Shown piece after piece: positions 15,708 through 28,500 of a stretch of 64,000 nt of DNA. The stretch is taken from the NCBI RefSeq assembly GCF_018873765.1, contig NC_057922.1:13777563-13841562 (forward strand), given 5' to 3'. The position numbers and the translations under genes were made by a program. This DNA is from Telopea speciosissima (lineage: Eukaryota; Streptophyta; Magnoliopsida; Proteales; Proteaceae). The stretch's first letter is position 1; each line of letters starts with the position of its first letter. The notes below the pieces were generated by a model that was not told the origin of the DNA, searched no databases, and saw nothing but the letters and a program-made list of their open reading frames with translations.

Positions 15708-18700
15708 TTATTGTTGTGGCCGACGTAGCCCTGGGATCTGTGAAACATTTGAAACCAAAGAACAGCAAGGTATAAATCACATTTAGATTACATTAGAAAA
15801 AAAAAAAAAACACTTGCTAACAACATGCAGAATGAAGTGTTTCCCGCAAAGTTCAACAATGGAAAGGTGAAGCATAAGAAGACAACAAAATACATCTCAA
15901 GTTGGGGCTATTGTGTAGGGTCTACTACAGAGTTACAAGTAGTCAGTAATGCCATTAGTGGGGGTATAAATTTGTCAGTCATGCCTTGTGAGGGTTTCAC
16001 AGAGTTTAAGTAGCTCTTCCACTTCCAGGACAAATTCTCCTGTTTGTGCCTCATAAAAAGAACTAGCAGGTTGGTGTATCATTACCCTGATGATATAACA
16101 TAATAAAAACTTTTCCTATCTCACATGATGGGGTGAAGGTGATATTCTTTTGGTTCATTAGTTGCTTTGCCCTTTTTCTAGGCTCCATATAGAGAAAATA
16201 TATTTATTACTTGTTCTTCACTTTTAAACATTCTCACTTGTCAGAGGCTACTCACCAGCAAAAGCATTTTCTCATTTCCTGGTTCTAATAACCAGAGGTG
16301 TCTTATATTCTTGAACATGTTCTCATCTTCTTTCTCTATTTTTGCTTTCTTTCTATTCATTAGAGGGAGAGAGAGAAAAAGAAAACCTCACGACCAGCAG
16401 TCACACCACAACCACAGTAAACAAACTCAACAATCTTCTCTATCCACTCCACCGATGGATTAAATTGCATATTAATAGGAATATAAAACTCCTATAACAT
16501 AGTAACTCTTAAACAAGGAAAATTGAAAACCAAATTCATGATATTATTTAGATAACCATTAAAAGTCATGAGGATTAGGTTACAAAGCAACTTGGGCCCG
16601 AAGTGTAGGGCTTGGTTTAAATTGATCATGTGTCAAATTTCAAAGCCAAATTCAATCAAATACCACTAGTGCATGGCAATTCAGTTGAATTTTCAGCTAT
16701 CCTTATATTTTCAACAACATTTCAAAAGTTTCATTTTGGTTAACAGATGTTCAATGCTTTATTACTACGTGGCTAACTCCATCTGGGATAAAACTTGATA
16801 TGTGAGTAGGGGGCCTTGAGACCCACTTATCCACAAAATTTAGCCACTAACCAACCTGTATATTTACATTCATTACCAACAATCTTGCCACATCAACAAC
16901 CCTGCATGGCTTGCACATACAAGATTTTGCTAGTTCATTTCATATAGATTGAAAAGGTACAACACTGATTTGGGGCTTGAAGAAAATTCATTACTTTAGC
17001 TTGTAAAGAAAAAGAGATGACCTGGAGGTGAATAAGAAGAAACTTCTGAAAATTATAATTGATTTAGATAACAAACTAATGTAGTGAAGAATTCAATATT
17101 GTGGGGAACCACTTCACATGAGGTAGAGCACTAACCTCAATGCCATGGGGACCAATTCGATTACGAGAGATAAAGTTAAGTACAAGAGAAGCAAATTCAT
17201 CAGGGGCATCTTCCTGCATTATTTAGGGGTTGAAATAAACCAACTAATTTAAAGAAACATTAATTAATGAGCAAGAAAATATACAACACACACACACACA
17301 GAGATAGAGAGGGAGAGAGACCTGTATAGCATGCCCAGTGTGTCGCACAACTACCATTTGAAACTTGCCTTGCATTTGACCTATTGTAAGGGTTCTGTTG
17401 AAGTACAATGCAAAGAATTCTTCAACATAGCTAAATCATACTTTGATAAGAACCTGGATACAAGTCCACTATTTCAAGTAGGTCATAAGCTTTGTCAAAT
17501 CAGAAAGGAAGAATTTAAATCCAGAATACTAAGTGGTAACCCTTTTTTTTTTTTGGGGGGGCGGGGGGGCATAGTACGAGGTCTTTGCGAGATCTCAGCC
17601 ATCTTGTCTCGGTTTCGTCAAGTTTCGAGATGAGATGGGTTACGATACTGAAATAGTACATTTTCTCGGCCGATATCTCAGAAATCATCTCGCATCGAAG
17701 TTTCGTCTCGGCGAAACTGTTACAAACCACATATAAAAGGTGCATTATTTCGGTCGAAAGCTCAACCAGTTTCTCTGCTCTCGGTGAGTTTCGACACTGC
17801 CTTCCCAAAAACTCTCCATTTGTTCAATTTTTTATCAAATACAAACCACTCTTGCTTGCGTCCATTAAATTTCTTGCCAAACAACAACATTTGGAGGAGA
17901 TTGCAACTTGAAGGTAATGCACATTTAATGGTTTATAATTTGATATCTTTTCATTCCTAATGCTTATTTAGGTTTTTTACTTGGAGTATGTGTTCTAGTA
18001 CTAAAGATTGTATGAGATAGGCCATATCACTGTATATATACAGTGTAGACTACCAACCATAGGTCCAAAGTCAAACTATCATTTTGAGTGAGTTTTTTTA
18101 AAATATAAGGGTTCCACTATGTTTATAAGGCCTAAAATAGGCTGGACAGCAACTTTCATGGCCTAATTAGGTCATATGGCCACTGAAACCAAGGGCCGGA
18201 AAAAAAAATACAACTCAGCCTAGATATCGGATCTTGGTCATCTCGTCTCAGTTTCAGGACTGACTGAAACCATATCTGAAACTGAGAGCTCGAACCTTGG
18301 GGGGGTGGGTAAGGATACACACATACTCAAATTTATGCAACTTAAAATCAATGTAAATTGGTTAAAATTTAAAATATTTTAACATTTTATGCCTAACATC
18401 TGCTAGAACTTTCTACACCCATAAACTAGTTGACTCCACTGATGGCTATTTCTCTAGAGTCAAAATAGGTTGAAGTAATAACAAGAAAAGTTGCTAGACT
18501 ACTAATACCTGCCAACCTTTAAGATTTGGGATACTTGCCTGGGATAAGACTTTATGCAAGGGTAACATTGGGCCCAAAGAAACAGTTTTGTATCACCAAA
18601 TTCTCCATCAGAAACCTAGGGTTTTATTCTTAGTTTAAAAACACGATTCATTTTTGTTTCAGTCTGGTGCTTTTGTGTATTCAATCTGTTTTGGCAGTTT

Positions 18701-19446
18701 TGGCCTGTTTCAATCGTTTCGGCCTGATATGGGGGCTTTTACTGAAATGCATATCAGATGCTGATTTGGAATCTTTCATGTTGATCTTATTTGTTAGCCC
18801 ATTTTAGCTCATGTTGTGGTGGGATTTAGTACCTTAGATTTGCATTATAAATGTGGTGCGGTAAAGTTATTCATTTTATTTATATTTACTAGGGTTCACC
18901 GATATCATTGAAACACTGAAATATTTCATTTTGAGACTCATGCCAAAGTGGCAACCGAAATAAACTTTGCACCTAAGGTTATAATGGCTAAAATCCTCAA
19001 GAGCAAAAGAAGGAAACCCCCTTAAGGCTCCGTCTGGATACAAGAAGGGGAATGAAGAGAAATCAAAATAATATAAAAAAGGAAAATAGAAATCTTGTAG
19101 TCATGATTGCAATTGCGTAGCTAGAAGTCTTTCAAAAAAATGGTAATTAAAGTTTATAAATAGATTCTTTATTTTCCAAAAATGGTAATTAGAGTTTATA
19201 AATTACCTTAGGTGTTTTTATAAACTCTCTTACCCTATTCAGACCTGATACTAACTAGGAATCAGAGTTGTCAAGGCGTCACCTTGTTGGTGACTTGGTG
19301 TCACCATGTTTTTTTCCCTCCGCCATCGCCTTGTCGCCTTGACAACTATGCTAGGAATTATAAAATTACCCAATAAAAAATTCTAAATTAATTAAATCCT
19401 GTCAGAGATTAAGACCCCATCAGCAAATTGATAAGTTCCCCCCAAC

Positions 19447-19525
<79 letters not shown>

Positions 19526-22500
19526 TATATATATATAACTTGTAATAGCAAGATCTGGGCCTGATGGGATAGATAACAAACTTTCAAATACCACAAAAAT
19601 CATGCAAGGTGAATTAAGTTATGACCTTAAAAACAACCCCCAAAACAAAGTGATGGAACTAAGTTTTCTGAAACTTTTTGAATTGAAGATTGCGAATTCC
19701 AAGTCTCAACCCAATGGATAGAGCTGATAATGTTAAGACTAGGTTACTAGTCCCAAAAACCCACAAAATAAAAAATTTGGAATAAACTCAGAATTAGAAA
19801 CTTAAGATTTCCAGCCAAGCCAGCCATGTGCTGGTGATCAAACTTGGATCGAATGTAGAGGTTGGTAAGAGGATCCTTGGCTCCAAATCTCATTTAATTG
19901 TGATGGTTGGGTGTTGAGATATAAGAGAAACACCAAATTAGAAGGTTATGGAAAACCTTCAAAATAGAACTGATCTTGGACTCCAATGGCAACCGAGTGT
20001 AGACCTTAATGGTAGGAGCTCTGTCTACAAGTTTGGGTCATTCTTGATGGCCAAAAGTGGAGATGGAGGAGGGAGAATGAAAATAGAAAGTTAATGGATA
20101 TGGAAGGTTTCAGCCTATGGAATGGGGTGAAATAGGACATCGAGTGGAGGGAATAGAAGGGGGATGTTGTGTTTCAAAACCCAGCAGGAATGGTGAAGGA
20201 TTGGGGAAGTTATGGATTTAGTAACTTGCAGCCAAAGGGATTGCAGAGGTGCAGCAACAGCTCCAATCGATGGAACAACCAGCAGCAGCAGTAGCACTTG
20301 AGTATCCTTCTCAATGGTTGGGGCAGTCACAATAGCACCGCAGCACTCAGAGATCGATGCAGGGACAGAGAAGATAGAGAGGATAGAAAATAGAAGGTTG
20401 GGGGATAGGTGGATTAGGCTCTCTCAGCCAGGCTCCCTTCAGCCCTTCAAGTTACAATCAAAACTTGAGAAAGGCATCATAACTTTGCTAAAGCAATCTT
20501 CATTCAACTGTAAATCGTGGGGGGCTTCTAAAAGCCATTACAAATATATAGAGGGCTATGCTTGCACCTCAAGTTAAAAGAAAATAGAAACTTAACATAA
20601 TAGACTTGCAACATGAAAATAGAAAATACTTTAAATAACTAGGACTGAAAGAAAATAGCAACAAAATAAAATCTTCACTCTCCAAAAGGTGCAGCCGAAA
20701 TCTTCATGTCGTCCCCACCAAAGATACCATTCGGCCAGACTCAAAAATTGGCAATTGAAATTGACATTTATACCCTTCACTTAAAGACTTGAAGTAGCTA
20801 ATAATTAAAGACTGATCTGCCCCACGATTCTTCTAGAAATATTCTCACCAAGCCAAATTAAGAGGCTGTGACACTGTTCACGTGAACAGTGTTTTGGCCT
20901 CCTCTTCTTCATGTTTTGATCTACATCATCTGAACCATCTCAGATCTCTCTTATAGGATCTGAAGCTTATGAATCAACAACTTTTGATTCATAATCTTCA
21001 GTCCCCTCCACCTGGAAGGAACTTTACTTGGTTTATTGAATATTGGCCTTGTTGAAGTGTATATGCAAGGTTATTATTGTCATTTTCATATTGTGGGGAC
21101 ATGCGGGTATTATGGGTCTATTTAAAAGGGTAAAATAGACTTTTCAGTTTTTTCCAAGTATAAAAAAAGATAGAAAGCTACGGCTACTCCAACACGGTTC
21201 CCTCATCTCCTCTTTTTCCTCTTTCACTTTGCTTCTTCTGGTTTTCTTCTTCATTTTGTACTGTTATCTGTTCTTAGAAATCAAATTGGTATTAGTTATT
21301 CACCCAAAAAAAAATTGGTATTAGAACAGGCAATTTTGATTGCCAATTAGGTTTCTCTCATTATCCTGTGGAATGTTGAAGGAAGATGTGAACCCAAGGT
21401 TCCAAGATTTCTTGAAGGATGACAGAAACAACTTAGAGGAGCCAGACAAGTCCAGAGACAGCGATTTGTTAACTTTTTCGCAACCTTATAAAATAGTATT
21501 GATGTGATCATGTCCTCCCAGCCATCCAGGGTAGTTCCGCCAATACTATCTGATGTAATATCAGAATTTATATAACCAGATTAGAAGAAGAAAAAAACAG
21601 AGAAGAAGAAGAAGAGGAGAAGGGAAGGAGAAGACACAAATCCGAGAGAAGAGTTGGACTTGTGGTAGAACAGAATGTTCTATCGCAAGTCACATAAAGT
21701 CTTTTATATCAATAATAAGTAAGGACAAAAGTGCCCTTACATCAGACGGACATACATAAAGCATAATAATAAGATGTTCAATGACCTATCTACCCTTATC
21801 TACTCCAACACTCCCCCTCAAGCTGGAGCATATATATCACCCATGCTCAACTTGTTACACAAAGACCGAAAACTAGGAGCAAACAAGGACTTGGTGAATA
21901 CATCAGCAATCTGATCAGACGAAGAGACAAAAGGTGTCTCAACAAGCTTCTTCAAAACGGCACTGCGAACAAAGTGACAATCCACCTCTATATGCTTAGT
22001 TCTTTCATGAAAAACAGGGTTACTGGCAATATAGATGGCTGCCTGGTTGTCACAAAACATCTTCATAGGAGTTGGAATTGAAAATCCCATCTCAAGTAGG
22101 AGGGACCTAACCCACATCAACTCTGCAATAGTATGAGCCATGGCTCTATATTCCGCTTCAGCACTGGATCTAGCAATCGTGGTCTGTTTCTTGCTTCGCC
22201 ACGTTACTAGATTTCCCTCGACGAACGTACAATACCCAGTAGTAGATCTACAGTCACTAGCTGAACCTGCCCAATCTGCATCAGAGTAGGCAACAAGCTC
22301 CATATGCTTATTGGGTCGATAAATCAGCCCCTTCCCAGGGGGCCCCTTCAAATACCGAAGAATCCGAATGGCTGCATCCCAATGAGACTTACAAGGAGAT
22401 TGCATAAACTGGCTGAGAACACCAACAGCATAAGAAATATCTAGTCTAGTGACAGCCAAATACAACAATTTCCCAATCAAGCTTCTGTAGGAATGAACAT

Positions 22501-25500
22501 CCTTCAGACCCTCACCATCATCAGAGCCAAACTTGTGATTCGGATCCATAGGAATATCTACTGGTTTGGTAGCCAGCATACCAGTTTCAGTCAAGAGATC
22601 TAACACATACTTCCTTTGAGACAGACTGATTCCCTTCTTACTTCGAATAAATTCAATCCCAAGGAAGTAGTGAAGCTGTCCCAAATCTTTAGTTTGAAAG
22701 TGCTATTGTAAGTAATTTTTCACCTCTGTAATTCCATTCTCATCATTCCCTGATACAATAATGTCATCAACATACACAACAAGTAACACCAATTTCTCCC
22801 CTTTGCGACGAACAAACATAGAGTGATCTGAGAAGCACTGAGTGAAGCCAAAACCAGTCACAACTGAACTAAACTTCTCAAACCAAGCACAGGGAGGCTG
22901 TTTCAGCCCATAAATGGCCTTGTGTAGCCTACATACACGACCACTATTCTCCCCCTGAGCAACATAGCCTGGAGGTTGCTCCATATAGACCTCTCCAAGA
23001 AGGTTACCATAAAGAAAAGCATTCTTGATATCCAACTGGTATAAGGGCCAATCAAAGTTCACGGCCAGAGAAATAATGAGGCGAACAGAGTTCAGTCTAG
23101 CCACAGGAGAGAAAGTCTCAAAATAATCAACACCATAAGTTTGGGTATACCCTTTAGCTACCAGGCGGGCTTTGAGCCGCTCAACAGACCCATCAGAGTG
23201 ATACTTAATAGTGTACACCCAACGACACTTGACTAGGTCTTTTCCAAGAGGTAAATCCACCAACTCCCATGTATGCCGAGTCAACAAAGCATCCATTTCC
23301 ACATCCATGGCCTTTTTTTAGGCAGGATTGATAAGAGCCTCAGTGTGAGTGTGAGGGACAGTATAAGAAGATAAAGAGGTAGCAAGACTATGATGGCAAG
23401 ACTGAAGATGAGATAAGGAGACGAAATTCTCAATAGGATAAGTAACTAAAGATTTTTTAGTACATGAACGTTTACCTTTCCGAGTGGCAATGGGTAAATC
23501 CTCAGGATCCAGATCAGCTGGTAAGTCAGGAACAACGGTTAAGACTGGATCTCCACCAGAAGTTGAGGAAGGTACAGGCAGCGATGCAGAAGGGCCAGTC
23601 TGATCTGTATGGAGCTGCCCAAAATGCCTCTTGCGCCGGTACACCTATAGTGAAGGAGTCATAGGTACAATGGCAGGAATGGGAGGAGGGTGAGACACAG
23701 CTAATGGATCACTAGACACGGTGGGCGGAGTAGAAAAATAAGAAGTACCTTCGAAGAAGGTGACATCCGCACTCACAAATTGCCTGCGAGTGAGAGGGTC
23801 ATAACACCTGTATCCCTTCTGGGTCCTAGAGTAACCCAGGAAGATACATTTGGTTGACCGAGGGTCCAATTTATCCCCATAAAGATGAAGATTATGAACA
23901 AAGCAAACACACCCAAAAATTCTCAGAGGCAAACTAAAACTCGAAACACCGGGAAACAAAATAGAAAACGGTGTTTTATCACCAAGAACAGAAGAAGGCA
24001 TCCGGTTAATCAAAAAACACGCAGTAAGAAATGCATCACACCAAAAATGTTTGGGCACCTGCATATGCAACATGAGGGCCCTGGCACCTTCAAGCAAGTG
24101 CCTATTTTTACGCTCCGCTACCCCATTTTGTTGGGGAGTATAGGAGCAACTGGTTTGATGAATGATCCCATGAGTAGTAAAAAAGGAAGATATCTCAGAT
24201 TAAACAAACTCCAGAGCATTATCAGACCGAAAAACCTTAATAGAAGCATTAAACTGATTTTTGATTTCATTGCAAAAAATAGGAAACACATTTAAAAATT
24301 CTGATCTATCCTTCAAAAGATACAACCAAGTACTTCTGGAATAATCATACACAAAAGTCACAAAATACCGAAAACCATGTCTATTACTTGCCCAACAAGG
24401 GCCCCACACATCTGAATGCACTAATAAAAATAAAGAAGTACTACAGGGCAAAGGGCGAGAGGGGAAAGTAGCACGATGATGCTTGCCCAACTCACAGCCC
24501 TCACACTCTAATTTATTTAAAGACTTTAACTGGGGAAACACAACTTTTAACCGAGACAAAGCTAAATGGCCTAGCCTACAATGCCATTGAAACGGAGACT
24601 TTCCACCAACAGTAGTAGCTGCAGCTGAAGCTGACGGGGCAGCACCAGTCAGATAATATAGTCCATCTTTCTCATATCCCCCACCAATCGTCTTCCTAGT
24701 GTGAAGATCCTGAAAAAACACAGGAAGAAGGAAAAAAAGTTACGGAACAATTCAAATTCTTGGTAAGTTGACTAACAGAAAGAAGACTTAAAGAAAATTG
24801 GGGAACATGTAAGATAGACGTCAGAGAAATCTGTGAATTAAGAGGAACAGTACCATGTCCGGTAACAGGAGTGGAGGAACCATTGGCCACAACAACAGGA
24901 GGGATATGAGAGCTAGAGGAAATAGAACTAAAAACAAAGGACTTACCAGTCATGTGAGCAGAAGCCCCCGAATCAATGATCCAGGGTGTGGAAGCAGTGG
25001 AAAAAAGAGTAGCAGGTATACCTGCATGAGCAAGAGTGGCAGTAGTAGTGGATGCCCCAGAAGTGGAAGTGGATGATTCCAGACTCTTGATGCGTCGCAT
25101 GAGTTGTTGCATCTCATCACGGATGTTGGTAGAAAAATCTCCCATAGTCGAACCAGCCTTAGTATCACTAGATGTGACAAAATCAGAACCATCTTCAAAA
25201 GTTGCATGATTGGCCAAGTTTTGAGCCCATTCGGGTTTCCCATGCTTGGACCAGCATGTGTCAACAGTGTGGTTTGTCTTTCCACAATAAGAACACAACC
25301 GGGCTGCTTTATCAATATGCTGCCCACCAGAATTACAACCACCAAAGCCACGCCCTCCCCCTGAACCACGGCCTCTAGTAGTAGTAAAAGCAGAATTTTC
25401 CTTGGGGTTAGTGTTAGGCTTGGAGCTAGGAGAGGTAATGCGCTGCAGCCTAGAAAAGTGTCATTCAAGGTTGGGACAGATTCACCAGCCAACAAATGTC

Positions 25501-28500
25501 CTTCAACAGCCTTGAGACTAGGATTCAAACCAGCCAGAAACTTACATACAAAAAATTCATTCCGTTGAGCCTTCAACTTCTCAATGTCAGTAGTAATAGG
25601 TTGGAAAACATTTAGTTCCTCAATCATGCCTTTAAAAGCACTGTAATAGTCTTGGAGAGACTTGTCTCCCTGCTGAAATTGAAACAACTTCTCGTAAAGA
25701 TCAAAAATACGTGTCATACTCTTCTCTTGAGAATAGGTCTCCTTGAGATCATCCCAAACTCCTTTGGCCGTGTTATGAAACATAACATTCGTTGCGATAT
25801 CTGGTTCCATGCTGTTCCATAACCAGATCAAAATAATAGCATTCTCTTTATTCCACTCCTTGGATTCAGTTGCAAGGGGAGGAGAAGTAATATAGCTAAG
25901 TTTGTCCTTAGCCATGATGTAAACTCGGACAGCTTGTGCCCACAATAAGTAGTTGGAATTCCCCTTCAATTTTATGGAGGTAATCTAAACATTGACATTG
26001 TCGTGGAGGGTCTTCAAATCACCCATAGTAGGCAGTCTCCAAAAAAAATAGATAAGAACAAGCCCCAAGGTAATCGAATCTGAAGAAGGACAAGTAGGGA
26101 GGAAGCAACCAGCAACCAACAACCAGCAGTAGAGACAAGAAAAAAAGGAGATAACTAATTTCAGTCAAGGCATAAGTAAGTGACAGCACCAATATCACAG
26201 CAAGTAGGAGCAGCCAAGGCCAGATATAAGGCTGAAATCGATCCCAGTGTGAGGATTTCTGGGAAGAAGAATGAAAACTTCAAATAAGCAGCACCATTAG
26301 GCAAACAGCATGACAATAACCTCCAAAAAGACTGCGCACCATGTAGATATAGGCTGGAAATCAAAAAAAACTTGAAAGACAAACTTCCCAAGGAAAGTCG
26401 ATATCTTTCAGGGTTTTCTTCTGGCATCGATCTCAGCAATCTTCAAGAGTATGTGAGGGAAACTTCCAATCAGTCATTAAGTAAGATAGATAACAATAAA
26501 ACTCACTCCATTAATCCTTCGAAGGAGTGTGATTACATCACAGAGATAGCAGCAATAGGTGGCTGCACACCACAAGCAAAACACGATAAAGTGAACTCAG
26601 AAGAGAATCATGAGAAGGGCTCCAATCTGGTTAAATATGCTCTGATACCATGATGTAATATCAGAATTTATATAACCAGATTAGAAGAAAAAAAAAACAG
26701 AGAAGAAGAAGAAGAGGAGAAGGGAAGGAGAAGACACAAATCCGAGAGAAGAAGTTGGACTTGCGGTAAAACAGAATGTTCTATCGATTTCCAAAGGCAA
26801 AACTATCCAATATGATAATTAGCTCTGTGCCGATCCTTTTCGATTTCCAAGGTGGTCCATCCCCAATCCGGTATCATGCACTTTTTTTTTAAATAGAAGT
26901 ATCATGAACTTAAACCATAAAGACAAGGGCCAAGTTTTAAATACATCTATAGAGTTGTCATTTAGATAATCCCTTACTAAATTATATCATACCAGGGGTA
27001 AATATTTATCCATTATGCTAGTAATAATGGAACAGTTTTGTTCGGGGGAACAAGGAGAAGCATATCTATACTATACCAAATCGATAAGGATCGGCACAGA
27101 GCTAATTATTGGATAGTTTTGCTATCGGCAAACAACCGCTAGCTCGGTTGGCTGGAGGCATTGCAAGTTGGTGCATGCCCCCCAGGAGGTCAAGGGTTTT
27201 TTTTTAGGTGAATAAAAAATTCATTACTAAAAGCAGCCCTCAAAAAGGAGGGAAGAAACAAGAGACAAGGACCAGCAAAAAAGGCTCAAACAGCGGAGCC
27301 CGCTGGCGTAAGGGTGATAGAAGAAAGGCCCCAGGATACAACAATGAATCCGTTCCTTGGGGTGTCAATACAAGTAGAAGGAGCAGCTAAACTAATTTTA
27401 GTTTTGATTTCAAAAGAGATGGAATCCCAAATCTGGTTGGTAGATCTCGATTTGGAGGTCCATTTCCTAAGATTTCTCTCCATCCAAATGTGGTTGATAG
27501 CCGCCGAGAAAGCCGATCTCCCAATCATATCACAGATAGTAGAGCCACCAAAAGTCATATCAACCCAAATCCACTCACGATCAAAAGGAAAAATCCTCCT
27601 GTTTGACGGCCAGCATTTGGAAAGGATGCCCTTCCAGATAGAGCGAATGAAGGGGCAGCCAAAGAAGAGGTGATTTGTATCTTCAGTCCCATTCCAACAA
27701 AGGCCACAGTTGGAGGAGACCATAATGTGCCGGTGTCTGAGGAAAGCTTGCGTTGGGAGGCAGTTGGATAAGACTCTCCAGACCGTGAAGCTGTGTCTTG
27801 GAATGTGGTGCTTGTACCAGACAAGTTTCCTCCAAGGGACAAGCGGAAGGCTAGATCTGACAAGGTCCCAAGCTGATTTAGTGCTGAACTTTCCCGAAGT
27901 GCTAGGCATCCAAGAGACACAGTCTTCCCTGTTGAAAGTTCTTCTGGAGATTGTAGGAAGGAGAGCCCAAATAGAAGTAAGAGTAGCGGAAATGGAGTCA
28001 GGGGGGTCCCATCCATCTTCATTTAGGATATCAGCCACCAAAGCATTTCTAGGAAGCCCCGAGTCATAAATCATTCTAGGGGTAACCTGGTGAAGCAGAA
28101 TGCCCCTAGGATGCCAGTGGTCCAGCCAGAGCAAGGTGGTATTCCCATTACCAATGTGAGAACATATAGATCCAAGAGTCAGAACTCTATTCTCAAGAAT
28201 CTTGCGCCAGGTCCAAGAAGCATCTGAATGTATTTGGACCGACCAAATAGAGTCTGAGCGGAGAAGACCTGAATATATCCAATCCACCCAAATACTTTTG
28301 GCCCTAGAAACAATCTTCCAAAGAAGCTTGATAATGCCAGCAGAATTCACATCTTTGATCCTTCTAATTCCCAAACCTCCTTCCTCTAAAGGATGACAAA
28401 TCAAGTTCCAGCTGATAGGCCGGAGGAATCTAATGGCATCAATGCCTTTCCAAAGGAAAGAAGCCATGAGGGTCTCCAAAGACTGAATGGTGGACTGAGG

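Noticed and set aside
19409-19603. Open frame of Tyr-Ile repeats
   Set aside because: It is the translation of the (AT)n microsatellite.
22703-23308. Reverse transcriptase frame as a host gene
   Set aside because: It lies between LTRs with primer site, polypurine tract and target duplication, so it belongs to the Copia element.
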